Counted from the first letter of the stretch, positions 1 to 8,984 are shown. The stretch is 25,000 bases of DNA from Chrysomallon squamiferum (GCA_012295275.1 CM022675.1:8245832-8270831), one strand, 5' to 3'. Notes: generated by a model not told the origin, from the letters alone. Translations and numbers: made by a program.

Positions 1-277
1 TGGACACTTTCATTTCTAAACATAATTACACGTGTCTATAATTATCATACATAGAGAGAATGAAACAAAAGATACTTATTCAAATGCAATCCCACACCCC
101 ACCCCCACCCCGCCTTCAAGTCATTGACGTTTAAGAATTATGAATCTAATCGTTGTATGGGATATTACTGAAAAAATCGGTTACCTTTCTTCCATTCATA
201 TATATACATATATATATATATTTGCACCAATCAGAATCCAGTTATTACATAAATCACAGAAGACACACACACACACA

Positions 278-325
<48 letters not shown>

Positions 326-759
326 GTAGCTATTTTTATCATCTTGTAATCATTTCTAAGAACGCACAGAAAATTTCACTCGTTTGTCAATGTTTCGTTT
401 TCCTATTTCATTTCCAAGCAGATATTTCCGATTTCATAAGTAGATATTTCCGCTAATCTTCGTTACATTGAGAACTATGAGAAAAATTTATATATACTAC
501 TCTAAAGACGTTAAGGGTCAAAGGAGTTGTTTCTTTTTATTCATTTTTGTAAGTTTGTTTTATTTTAGGCCGGATAGGGGTTAGAATATTAACCTTGGTG
601 TTGTTATTTGGGCTAAAGACATGACATTATCAAAGGGGCATGCAATGACTGCCCTTACCTTTAGAAACTTTTGAAGTTAACCCCATATTTCCTTTTCCTG
701 AATCTGAAGCAAAAACATTGACAAAAACGGACAACCTGCCTCGATCCACGTGCTTAGCA
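1..759. other. AT-rich non-coding stretch with AT/AC microsatellite
   Basis: No gene is visible. The only clear structure is a compound (AT)n run at about 198-221 and an (AC)n run at 263-319 with a single T interruption. The remainder is unique AT-rich sequence without a recognisable motif. Confidence 0.7.
198..319. repeat. (AT)n and (AC)n microsatellites
   Basis: Alternating AT at 198-221 and AC at 263-319 are read directly from the sequence. The AC run has one interruption near 284 and passes into a short ATAT run at its end. Confidence 0.95.
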
Positions 760-1208
760 TGAATGTAATTCAGTGCACGTCAATTTTAGACCAGACGGTT
801 AGGAGAGCAAGGTTTGCGATGTCGGAATCCTGTATAGTCCTACCCTAGCTACCCGCCCGTCACAGAAGGGCGCGCCATGGACGGTGCAGACGTTACATCC
901 GGTGGAACTGTATCTTCTAATCACGGTACTTGCTCCAATATCCACCGTTTTTTTTTTTTGTACGGGGGAACGTGTAATGGTTTTGGGAGGGCATACATCC
1001 ACGAAATCACAGAGCGCGTGCGTTGGCCTCCACATTGACCGGACTTGTCCCCCATAGAGCACGAACTCGGGCGGTGAGTTCGATCACACCACAACCCTGC
1101 TGTCAACCCCCCCCCCAGCAGCTAACTCAGCTGTTAATGGCAGAATGTCAAGGTTATTTCAGACGCCTGGTCAACAGCATACACCAACATTGTTTCTGTT
1201 CTTGAGAC
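760..1208 (+). pseudogene. Tc1/mariner-type transposase relic
   Basis: This is a broken DDE transposase of the Tc1 group, the enzyme that cuts and pastes Tc1/mariner elements at TA sites. The clearest signal is at about 1021-1070, where the + strand reads RWPPH-stop-PDLSPIEH-ELGR. This matches the family motif WPPxSPDLxPIEHxWDxLxRR that carries the third catalytic acidic residue's region. It continues into QQLTQLLMAECQ and RRLVNSI (about 1117-1180), the usual C-terminal helices, and stops at 1203-1205. Upstream, about 760-935 holds out-of-frame traces of the FSDESRF and DGRRRVYRR segments. About 962-1000 resembles SVMVWGGI in shifted frames. There are several frameshifts and stops, and 12 T (948-959) and 10 C (1107-1116) have expanded inside the old coding region. 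Some 60 codons normally found between the VMVWGG and WPPHSPD blocks are missing near 1015. No terminal inverted repeats were found. The element is dead. The family assignment is firm; the exact ends are not. Confidence 0.8.
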
Positions 1209-1448
1209 GTCAAATAATTTGTCAATTAGTCTTCACACTTTCAGCACATTAGCCTTGTTTTATTTGCACAAATCGTTTTCACCCTAAACGTTTTTGAGTA
1301 ATATATATATCTATTAAAAAAAAAAAAAAAAAAAAGAAGAAGAAAAAAATCAATAAATTCACGTCATCTTTAAATATAGAAATCGGGGTTTCATTGTAAA
1401 TTTTTCTTTTGCGAAGACAAGACACGCTAATAACAGGTACGTCTTTTA
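1209..1448. other. unique sequence with poly-A/GAA tract
   Basis: Nothing gene-like is seen. There is a 20-A run at 1316-1335 followed by GAA repeats to about 1350. It lies about 110 bases after the Tc1 relic and is probably unrelated, because Tc1 elements do not end in poly-A. Confidence 0.6.
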
Positions 1449-1449
1449 T

Positions 1450-1487
<38 letters not shown>

Positions 1488-1610
1488 AAGTATCAGTAAT
1501 TCAGTAATAGTAATAATTTTAGTGATGAATTAACAGAAGCATTAATAATAGCAGTGGATCAAGAGGCAGTAGTAACAACAACCGTAGTAGTAGTAGTAGT
1601 AGTAGTGGTG
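1449..1610. repeat. (GTA/TAG)n microsatellites, two blocks
   Basis: TAG triplets run from 1449 to 1487 and again from about 1584 to 1610. Between them lies a degenerate stretch of AAT and AGT triplets, which suggests one older tract broken up by substitutions. Confidence 0.9.
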
Positions 1611-1666
1611 GTGATGGCGTAATTGTAGTATGCCTGGAACAAAAGCAGTTGACGTTATTGCTAATA

Positions 1667-2254
1667 CAGTAAAACTCGACTAAGTTATAAGCGTTTAAGT
1701 TGTCAGAGTTGTCAGAGTTGTCACTTCAGCGAAAGTCGCAATTTTCTGAAAACTTTATTCCTATTTTCAACGAAGTATGCATTTCTAAGTCGTCAAAACG
1801 CCTACGTTTAAGTCTTGGTCTCAGGTAACACAAACCGCAGTTAATTTTCTCGAACAATCTACTCGCTGTCTCAAGCTGCTGGCATGGATATACACGGGCA
1901 CCGCCGTGTGTCGGGTATTTCGATATATTGTGCAGGTGCGCTGAATTAACATATTATTTTTTCAAGACGGGCGCTTTCGATGGCGACTTTCTTAGTACGT
2001 ACAAAAAATGGCGACTAGCGGAAAGTCACGGCTTCATAACCACGGGTAACAGGGACAAGTATGAAATAATTAAGTACTGCGAAGCCAGATGTTTAACTCC
2101 GCGCTGACTCAAATGGTTTCGACAAATGGCTGCTGGACCTGAAATTCGTATCGATGATTAAAATGCTACTTTTAAAAAGACGCGAGGCTTTCCTGAGCAA
2201 CTCGATCACGAGGAACTGAATGACAGCTGGAGTGACCGTTTTAAGAAAAGGTGA
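1667..2254 (+). mobile_element. pogo/Tigger-like DNA transposon, left part
   Basis: The left end reads TA followed by CAGTAAAACTCGACTAAG at 1665-1684. A TA target site and a terminal CAGT are the classic start of pogo/Tigger elements. Close behind it is a short direct repeat (GTTGTCAGA twice, then GTTGTCAC, about 1698-1724), typical of subterminal transposase-binding repeats. At 2048-2254 a decayed frame encodes parts of the DNA-binding domain (separate entry). After 2254 the sequence passes into the ACT/ATT simple-repeat block and no right end is found, so the element is truncated. Confidence 0.7.
2008..2254 (+). pseudogene. pogo/Tigger transposase DNA-binding domain relic
   Basis: An ATG at 2008 (MATSGKSRLH) precedes a one-base frame change into the frame running 2048-2254. 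That frame begins NRDKYEIIKYCEA, which resembles the first helix-turn-helix of CENP-B/pogo proteins (KxEIIkxxE). It then runs LKWFRQMAAGPEI (compare KWFxQxRAxGxPISGPxI) and ends with SWSDRFKKR, matching the family's SxGWLxRFKKRH at the end of the second helix-turn-helix. Two in-frame stops lie inside (before LKWF and before NATFK), and a stop follows FKKR at 2252-2254. The linker between the two domains is shortened, so coding sequence has been deleted. The DDE catalytic domain is absent. Related CENP-B and jerky-type host proteins share this domain, but the stops and the adjacent transposon end argue for a dead element. Confidence 0.72.
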
Positions 2255-2375
2255 GTAATAGGAAAAATACTTTAAGTGAGTCACTCTGGGGCGGTTAATA
2301 CAGCAGTAATGGAAGAACGGAAAACATTGCTCGTCATATTTACTAATTTTGACGACTTAGGCGAGGTTTACTGTA

Positions 2376-2715
2376 TTACTAGAACCGTTATAGTTACCAC
2401 TGCTATAACTATTATAAATAATACTATTAGTACGACCTCGACTAGTAAAACTATTCTGTATATTACTGTTCACACTACTGCCACTACTATTAGTACTATT
2501 ACGTTTGCTGCTGTTACTATTAATGCAACTACTACCATAACTATTATTATTATTATTATAAGTACTAATAAACGTATTACAATCAATATTGGTATTATTA
2601 TTGCTTCTACTACTACTACTAGTACTACTACTACTATTGCTGCCACTGTTATAGATTTTTTTTTTTTTTTTTTTGTTGTTGTTGTTTTCTTGTGTGTATT
2701 TTTTTTTTTTTTTTT
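2376..2715. repeat. degenerate ACT/ATT triplet tract with poly-T
   Basis: From 2376 to about 2655 the sequence is almost entirely ACT, ATT and GTT triplets in varying order. It then has a 19-T run (2656-2674), GTT repeats and a 17-T run (2699-2715). The open frames here (poly-T/I/S proteins) are by-products of the period-3 repeat and not genes. Confidence 0.9.
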
Positions 2716-2942
2716 ACCGTTGTCTGACTTATTCATCCTAGGCTAGTCCATATATTTGCATTCCATCAAAAAAATTGCTAACTTTGATTATACTGGCAAC
2801 TGGGGCAAATAGGTTTTACTTTGAAAAAAGTGACAAACTGATTTAAATGTAATAGTTCAACTGATGTTGAAAACAATAAACAGTCTATACACAACTGTTT
2901 ATGAACAATGAACTATTATCGATATATTTTCCTTTCATTATT

Positions 2943-2944
<2 letters not shown>

Positions 2945-3001
<57 letters not shown>

Positions 3002-3005
3002 TTTT

Positions 3006-3069
<64 letters not shown>

Positions 3070-3073
3070 TTTG
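2945..3073. repeat. (ATT)n followed by (ATTT)n
   Basis: ATT runs from 2945 to about 3002 and changes into ATTT at about 3009-3073. The transition looks like one tract that gained a T in its unit and was then re-amplified. Confidence 0.95.
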
Positions 3074-3142
3074 TATAAAACTGTGGCTCTTGAAGATTAG
3101 TGGCCCTAGATGGCTTCCTAATTGAGCTAATCTAACTTAGGA

Positions 3143-3146
<4 letters not shown>

Positions 3147-3214
<68 letters not shown>
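3147..3214. repeat. (TC)n microsatellite, 34 units
   Basis: An uninterrupted TC tract of 68 bases. All purines are on one strand, so the tract could in principle adopt triplex (H-DNA) structure. Confidence 0.97.
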
Positions 3215-3218
<4 letters not shown>

Positions 3219-3553
3219 ACAGTGTATTTTTATATATAGCAGACGGTAGCCACATTGAATGTACCTATGACAAAGATGTACCTATGACTCGTACCGTGAA
3301 ATCCCGTTCTAATAATATCCATGACAAAAGGAAAATCCATTTTCTTTTCTTTTTATTGAGACAACGCATCGGTGAATAGTAAAATAATTTCAAAACTCAG
3401 GAAAATAGTTTCAGTTTAACAGGCAAACCTTTGGATGATACAGTTCTATATTTATAGATCTTTGTATTTGTTAATGTCTATTGTTTTATTTATTTTTTTC
3501 AGATTTTAACATTATTGGAAAGGATATTAAGGTAAGGAGTAATTAATAATTCA
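3215..3553. other. unique AT-rich stretch
   Basis: No gene, RNA or repeat is recognised. A short near-duplication (gtacctatgac at about 3260 and 3277) is the only internal structure. Confidence 0.6.
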
Positions 3554-3667
3554 GTGATAATAATGATAATAGTAATAGTAATAATGATGATGATGATGGT
3601 AATAATAATAATAATAATAATATTAATAATAATAATAATTGTTATAATTACTTCTTCTATTAGTACT

Positions 3668-3732
<65 letters not shown>
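3554..3732. repeat. (AAT/GAT)n then (TC)n
   Basis: Mixed AAT, AGT and GAT triplets at about 3554-3652 are followed by a pure TC tract at 3672-3732. Confidence 0.95.
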
Positions 3733-3737
<5 letters not shown>

Positions 3738-3807
3738 ATATATGTATATAATTTTCATCTCCCTAAATTGTTGAATTAAATGCCTTAGTATTAATGTACT
3801 GCTGGGG

Positions 3808-3831
3808 AAAAAAAAAAAAAAAAAAAAAAAA
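3808..3831. repeat. poly-A, 24 bases, after GCTGGGG
   Basis: A pure 24-A run directly preceded by GCTGGGG. The same junction occurs at 4241-4271, which raises the possibility that both are 3' tails of retroposed elements. No body of a SINE or LINE can be recognised upstream of this one. Confidence 0.85.
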
Positions 3832-4147
3832 TGCGTGGGCACCCGAAGCTTCCTCGCATAGTAGATATCTGCGTCGTTAGACAAAACAAACTTTTACATT
3901 AATGAATGTTTCGCGGAAAGGAAAAATAGGCCAACCAGTCGCCAGTCGAGTTTGTTGCGTAACATTATCACCGTGACCTCATTCCCGCAGAAAAACAAAC
4001 AAACAAAAAGTTTCATTCGGTGTGTGAGAATTTACGCAAGATTATCTGCATTTTTAAAAGCAGGCTGTGTGTGTTTCTACGACTAGTAACGTGAAAAACT
4101 GCAAATCTCGAGATAAAACGAGAAAGACAGTGTGACGAAAACTCCAG
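3832..4147. other. unique sequence, somewhat richer in GC
   Basis: Less AT-rich than its surroundings but with no sustained open frame on either strand and no recognised motif. It could be the eroded body of a mobile element. Confidence 0.5.
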
Positions 4148-4271
4148 TGACAGGCGAGTCAGCTGTTTGACAGGTCAGAGTTCAAATCCACTTCAACGGC
4201 TGGTGGTAATGTAAACATAGAGAGTACGCGTTTTAAGAGCTGGGGGGAAAAAAAAAAAAAAAAAAAAAAAA
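4148..4271 (+). mobile_element. possible tRNA-derived SINE 3' part with poly-A tail
   Basis: GAGTTCAAATCC at 4178-4189 is close to the RNA polymerase III B-box (GGTTCRANTCC). A weak A-box-like AGGCGAGTCAG lies upstream at about 4152-4162. The segment ends in a 24-A tail at 4248-4271. B-box, short body and poly-A tail in this order fit a SINE. The box spacing is shorter than in a standard tRNA, no target-site duplication was found and no second copy exists in the window, so this is tentative. Confidence 0.35.
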
Positions 4272-4735
4272 GTTTTATGTGGTTACTACTAATACCAAGG
4301 TCAGGCTGAGAAGATAACGAAAATCAGGTATGTGGTTAGAATTTTGTTTATAATTCACGTTTATGAGTGCTTTAAGAAACAAAACAAAACAGAAAAAAAA
4401 ACCACAATGAATAGGTAACTAATAATATTTTTTTGTGTTTTTTTTTCCAAATTAGTGCGATACATACCTCTTTCTAAAGTAGTTCACACGAGTTTTATTT
4501 TTCTATTTTTTTTTTTTTTTTTTTATTTATTATTATTTTACTTTTTATTTTTATTACCCCGCAAGTCACTGAAGGAATGACTGTTTTTACTTCGTTATTT
4601 AGTTTATTATTGTGAGATGTGTTTACATTAACTGTCCTGATATAACGATCACTTTAGTAAGAGAAGGTAACTAACTATATTACCGGCAACAAGCGCTGTA
4701 TAAACCTACATCAAAAGTGGTAAGAACGTTCCAGA

Positions 4736-4736
<1 letters not shown>
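4272..4736. other. AT-rich non-coding stretch
   Basis: Holds short A and T runs, the longest an 18-T run near 4507-4524. No gene or motif is recognised. Confidence 0.6.
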
Positions 4737-4787
<51 letters not shown>

Positions 4788-4889
4788 TCGCTAAGCATTA
4801 GGATATTGGGTATTCAATGATTTAAATGTTTTAATCTGCCTTGGCAAAATTATTATTACTATTCGTTCTTCTTGTTCTTGTTCTTGTTC

Positions 4890-4954
<65 letters not shown>

Positions 4955-5006
4955 CGTAGTAATTACTAATTATTATTTATTATAATCATCATCGTTATTT
5001 CAGTGT

Positions 5007-5059
<53 letters not shown>

Positions 5060-5098
5060 AGAGTAGTAGTAGCAGCAGCAGGAGCAGTAGTAGCAGTA
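4737..5098. repeat. ATT, TTCTTG, ATT and TAG repeat cluster
   Basis: (ATT)n at 4737-4787, four TTCTTG hexamers at about 4866-4891, (ATT)n to 4920, (TAG)n at 4921-4960, and a second (TAG)n with AGC variants at 5009-5098. ATT passes directly into TAG at 4920, a junction type repeated elsewhere in the window. Confidence 0.93.
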
Positions 5099-5157
5099 AA
5101 TGTATTTATTATTTGTGTCTCTTGATATTTTTTCCCAACGTTTATTTAATTTCAGAA

Positions 5158-5212
5158 AAGAAAAAAAAAAAAAAAAAAAAGAAGAAGAAGAAAAAAAAGA
5201 AAAATGTATTAT

Positions 5213-5265
<53 letters not shown>
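5158..5265. repeat. poly-A/GAA then (AAT)n
   Basis: A 20-base-plus A run at 5160-5180, a few GAA units, another A-rich part, then (AAT)n at 5213-5265. The lysine-asparagine open frame through it is only the repeat translated. Confidence 0.93.
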
Positions 5266-5266
<1 letters not shown>

Positions 5267-5536
5267 GGTCATTCAAAAGCACTTGTTTAAATTTTTAACC
5301 ATTAAGGTAATCTAGCATAAATGTACAAAGTTAGTACCTGGTATATCACTTGTACCAATTACATTTACCTTGTATCTACGTGACAGGCTAACTATCTGTT
5401 TTCTTTTTTTTTTTTTTTTTTTTTTTTTATCTGTGTCACCTGTTAGTTTTCCGGTTTTATAAATCTACGTGTGCCGGTTAACTGTTTATAAATAAATTTA
5501 AAATTAAATAAAATGAACTTAAATATTCCTGTTTTC
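5266..5536. other. unique stretch with poly-T and imperfect repeats
   Basis: A T run lies at about 5405-5429. Around it are three imperfect copies of a segment beginning ATCTRYGTG and ending in TAACT or TTAGT (about 5374, 5429 and 5461). They are too diverged to assign to any known family. Confidence 0.45.
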
Positions 5537-5635
5537 AAATAAATTTATTTATTTAATTAAATAAAAAATAAAATAAAAAATAAAAAAAATAAAAAAAATG
5601 AAAGAAAGAAAAAAGATAATAATAAATAAAATTTA

Positions 5636-5701
<66 letters not shown>

Positions 5702-5762
5702 AATAAATAAATAAATAAAATAGAGGAAAGAAAAATAATAAAATGACGAAAACGAAACAACC

Positions 5763-5847
<85 letters not shown>
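5537..5847. repeat. A-rich, (AAT)n, (AAAT)n and (GA)n cluster
   Basis: AAAT-type A-rich sequence from about 5537, (AAT)n at 5637-5693, (AAAT)n at 5691-5720, then a pure (GA)n of 83 bases at 5765-5847. The long hydrophobic or Ser-Leu frames on the minus strand are artefacts of these repeats. Confidence 0.93.
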
Positions 5848-5849
<2 letters not shown>

Positions 5850-6145
5850 AGTTGAAATCCGGAAGAAAGAAATAACGATGTAATTTGTGTCACGTTTCAA
5901 ACATACTTGGTATCCGTTTTGCAATACTTTTATGAGACAATATCACTTGATATTCTATACTTCCGAAACAATGTTCTTGCGAGGTCAGTGTTCATAGGTG
6001 AGTGACTCATTTCATCGTTCAGGTACACTGAAGGCCAGCGATAATTTAAAAATAATTTTTCACTATGTATGCAATTCTCAATCCTGCTTGTATCCATAGA
6101 TGATATATTGAAGGCCTCGGTATCTCGTTTCCTTTTTGTAGTAAG
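5848..6145. other. unique island with splice-donor-like site
   Basis: A frame without stops runs from about 5857 to 5997 on the + strand (47 codons, no ATG). It ends at ATAG|GTGAGT, a near-perfect 5' splice site (GT at 5998). No convincing acceptor lies at its start, which is the end of a (GA)n tract, and the peptide is not recognised. TGACTCA, an AP-1 site match, follows at 6003-6009. An exon is possible but weakly supported. Confidence 0.2.
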
Positions 6146-6361
6146 AAGTAGTAGTAATAATGATGATGGTGATGATGATGATGATGATGATGATAATGAT
6201 AAGGTGATAATGATAAGGTGATAATGCTGCTGATGATGATGATGATTGACATAACCCCATTTTATGACGCAGAATATAGTAAGAATATTACTAAGCAGTA
6301 GTAGTCGTAGTGGTAGTAGTAGTGGTAATAGTAGTAATTGTAGTAGTAGTAGTAGCAGCAG
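6146..6361. repeat. (GAT)n and (TAG)n microsatellites
   Basis: GAT/AAT triplets run from 6146 to 6247 with an internal GATAAGGTGATAAT duplication. TAG triplets with GTGGTA variants run from 6297 to 6361, followed by a 13-T run. Confidence 0.92.
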
Positions 6362-6524
6362 TGCATTTTTTTTTTTTTTATTAATCGTGAATTTAAAATA
6401 ATAATAATAATATTAATAAAATATTAATATAAAAAAGTATCATAAATATATGAGCATTTTTCTTCGTTCTTTAAATTATTACTTTCGTTCGCTGTTTATA
6501 ATACAATCAGCATTAGCAAGAGCA

Positions 6525-6566
6525 TTTGACCCAGCGAATTGATTTGACCTAGGTATTTGTTTGACC
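6525..6566 (+). promoter_or_regulatory. three TTTGACC half-sites at 17-18 bp spacing
   Basis: TTTGACC occurs at 6525-6531, 6543-6549 and 6560-6566. Its complement GGTCAAA is the nuclear-receptor half-site core. Three in a row at about one and two-thirds helical turns is notable in AT-rich sequence, but function is only inferred. Confidence 0.25.
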
Positions 6567-6617
6567 TTTTTCCCAACGGAAACTGACGCCCGAACACGAG
6601 TCACGAGAAACAGTCCT

Positions 6618-6656
6618 GTGACGTAGTATATTTTTGTAAAAACGATACTACGTGAC
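6618..6656. repeat. 39-bp inverted repeat (hairpin)
   Basis: GTGACGTAGTAT at 6618-6629 pairs with ATACTACGTGAC at 6645-6656 with one mismatch. The interior TTTTTGTAAAAA is also self-complementary. The whole could form a stem nearly to the tip. Each arm contains an ACGT core. Confidence 0.7.
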
Positions 6657-6823
6657 CGCAAATGTTGTTTAATAGTAAAATGCAGAGTATAATCCGTTTC
6701 AAAAAAATCATGCTGTATAACCACTTCATCCATGACGGTTTTAAAAAAGAGCGATGATGATAATAATGTAATAATGCAGATATAATGATCAATTGTGATG
6801 ATATTGATGACAATGACAACAAC

Positions 6824-6867
<44 letters not shown>
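6824..6867. repeat. (AAT)n microsatellite
   Basis: AAT triplets, preceded by GAT and AAC triplets from about 6796. Confidence 0.95.
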
Positions 6868-6870
<3 letters not shown>

Positions 6871-7393
6871 GCACAACATCAATAAGATGATAATAATATG
6901 TGGCATTTATCAAGTTAGTAATATTTATCATTATGCACGCGCATGGCAATATTGGTTTTTTTTTTTAAAACGACCAAGCTAGTGTATTAATTAACAGAAA
7001 TAAATATAAAAATGGGTCACATGAAAGAAAGTTATGTTTTAAGTCTTTAACAAACACTTTGTAACATAGCCGTCACAGTGATGCAGTTTTAGAACACTGT
7101 TTTGTTGTTTTTACGGCAAAAGATTTAAAATGTGTAAAAAAAAATCTCTAAAAAAAAAAATAATAATAATAATCATAGAGAAAAGAAATAAAGTAAATGC
7201 ATGTCTAACTGTAATTATCATTGTTTAACAATAGTTAAAGTAGCCTCTGGAAATTATTCTGTGATAGGTACGTCGTCACACACATGTCTCCATAAATAAG
7301 TAAATTAAATATTGGTAAATAAATAAATAAATAAATCATTAAAGTCTATTCCTCAATAAATCCACATCAAATAATTATTATATTTATTTGAGC
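6868..7393. other. AT-rich non-coding stretch
   Basis: Short A runs near 7137-7160, AAAT units near 7318-7336, and otherwise unique AT-rich sequence. No gene is seen. Confidence 0.6.
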
Positions 7394-7482
7394 TTATTAT
7401 TATTATTATTATTATTATTATTGTACATTTAATTTTTTTTAAATGTATTATTATTATTAGTAGTAGTAGTAGTAGTAGTATG
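7394..7482. repeat. (ATT)n and (TAG)n
   Basis: ATT at 7394-7422 and TAG at about 7456-7482, again an ATT/TAG pair. Confidence 0.9.
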
Positions 7483-8209
7483 AATAATTTTATATTTTCA
7501 CCGAAATGCAGTCTGTATCAGAGAAATAAAAAAGGGTAGTTAACTCTTGAAAGAATTTTATGTTCCTAAACGTAAATTGCGCCACTAAAATTGCAAAATA
7601 AAACAAAGAAGAACAAAGACAAAAAAAGACAAAAAAAAAATAAAAATAAAAATAAAATAAAAACAACAAACAAACAAATCTAACAAACATAAAAAAAAAA
7701 AAAAAACAATCACAAAACATTACCCCCAGAAACAGACAGCTTTTGTAACTCGTTACGATTTTGTAACAAACACCATTGATGGTGCGCCGGTTTTTAATAA
7801 ACGAACACAACCGAAAACAACAACCGCACAATCTCATTACGTCACAATGACGTTGCTATTCACGGACGAAGGTTTTAGTATTTCAGGTAACATCTTTCTT
7901 GTTAATTAGTTAATTAATTACAAATTGGTGGCATCAGTGTCGGTTAAAAACTGTGAACGATTCCTGAAAATACGAAGAAAAGAAAACAAGTTTGTTCACA
8001 GATGATAGCGGAAACAGAATAATGGTTAACCGTGTAGCTAAGGTTAGGGCCTCGACAAAATGTGTTACTTCGACGTTTAGTTAAGAAAATGAAGTTTACT
8101 GATTAAGAGCCAGTACTCATTGATTTGATTTGATTGTTCAGTGTTGATTTAGTACAGGGGTAGTACTAACAACAGTTTCAGTGAACAGAAAAAGAAATTT
8201 GGTTTCTGA

Positions 8210-8210
<1 letters not shown>
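7483..8210. other. unique stretch with A-rich part and paired CRE half-sites
   Basis: A-rich AAAAT and AAAC runs fill 7620-7710. The sequence ACGTCA-CAA-TGACGT at 7839-7853 is listed separately. No open frame has coding character. Confidence 0.55.
7839..7853. promoter_or_regulatory. inverted pair of CRE half-sites
   Basis: ACGTCA at 7839-7844 and TGACGT at 7848-7853 are exact inverted copies separated by three bases. Each matches the CREB/ATF core TGACG. Function is inferred from the motif only. Confidence 0.3.

Positions 8211-8259
<49 letters not shown>
8211..8259. repeat. (ATT)n microsatellite
   Basis: About 16 uninterrupted ATT units. Confidence 0.96.
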
Positions 8260-8261
<2 letters not shown>

Positions 8262-8520
8262 TCTTTAGTGTTTGTTTTCAAAAACATAAACGAAATTTTA
8301 AGTAAATAATAAACCCTTCTTTGTCGTAGGGTACAGACAAAACTAAAGGTCAAATTCTATTTAAGTGTATTGACCTGAATTTCGACTAAGACGTTCGTTG
8401 CGAGAATTAATTAACGTATTACTTACTCTTTATTTTTTATTGCTTATTTATTTACTTCGTGAGAGAAAAATAAAAAGCTTGAAATATTTTCTTTTACTTA
8501 CTTACCTTTTTTTTATTTAT

Positions 8521-8562
8521 TACTATTATTATTATTATAATATCATTATTATTATTATTATT

Positions 8563-8597
<35 letters not shown>

Positions 8598-8606
8598 TAT
8601 TATTAT
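8521..8606. repeat. (ATT)n/(ATC)n compound
   Basis: ATT units, then ATC units from about 8564 to 8597, then ATT again. Confidence 0.95.
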
Positions 8607-8775
8607 GCATTCCTGCTGCTGCTGTTTATTTTGTAATATATTATCTTGTAACTTCATCGAAATGAAAACGGTATTTCTTGAAATAATTTTATTTTCCTTC
8701 AATGTAAATTAATTGCGCCTCTTTGGAAGTGTTGTTCATAGTTGTCGATGATGACGATGATGAAGATTATAATTA

Positions 8776-8785
8776 CTACTACTAC

Positions 8786-8834
<49 letters not shown>

Positions 8835-8838
8835 TCAG
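8776..8838 (+). promoter_or_regulatory. ATT microsatellite ending in a splice acceptor
   Basis: ACT and ATT triplets at 8776-8834 run straight into TTTCAG at 8833-8838, directly before the candidate exon. T-rich sequence followed by YAG is a 3' splice site. Here the pyrimidine tract is made of an ATT microsatellite, so its strength could vary with repeat length. Confidence 0.55.
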
Positions 8839-8840
8839 AA

Positions 8841-8984
8841 ATGGAGCCAGCAACAATACCTTTCATAATCCTGGCTATGGGATTTGCTGCCGTTGGAATC
8901 GTGGCCGTGGTTTACGCCATGAGAAAGAAAATGGCTCGAGATCACGACCTCGCCGAAGAGCAAAGCTGTACCACTCTAGTTTAG
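8841..8984 (+). CDS. putative terminal exon: single-span membrane protein with PDZ-type tail
   Basis: The frame from the ATG at 8841 to the TAG at 8982-8984 encodes 47 residues. Residues 6-27 (starting IPFIILAMG) are a clear hydrophobic span. RKK follows at 28-30, the positive-inside signal for a cytoplasmic C-terminus. A short acidic-polar tail (DHDLAEEQ) then ends in TTLV, a class I PDZ-binding motif (S/T-x-hydrophobic-COOH). The segment is richer in GC and uses varied codons, unlike the surrounding repeats. TTTCAG lies two bases before the ATG, so the exon probably starts at 8839. It is then either the last exon of a type I membrane protein (reading phase: one base from the previous exon) or the sole coding exon of a small membrane protein. 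The ATG has G at -3 and G at +4, so initiation there is plausible. No upstream exon was found and I do not recognise the family. Confidence 0.6.
   Translation: MEPATIPFIILAMGFAAVGIVAVVYAMRKKMARDHDLAEEQSCTTLV

Noticed and set aside
5553-5924. Minus-strand 123-codon frame of Ser-Leu and Tyr runs
   Set aside because: It is the translation of adjoining GA, AAAT and AAT repeats.
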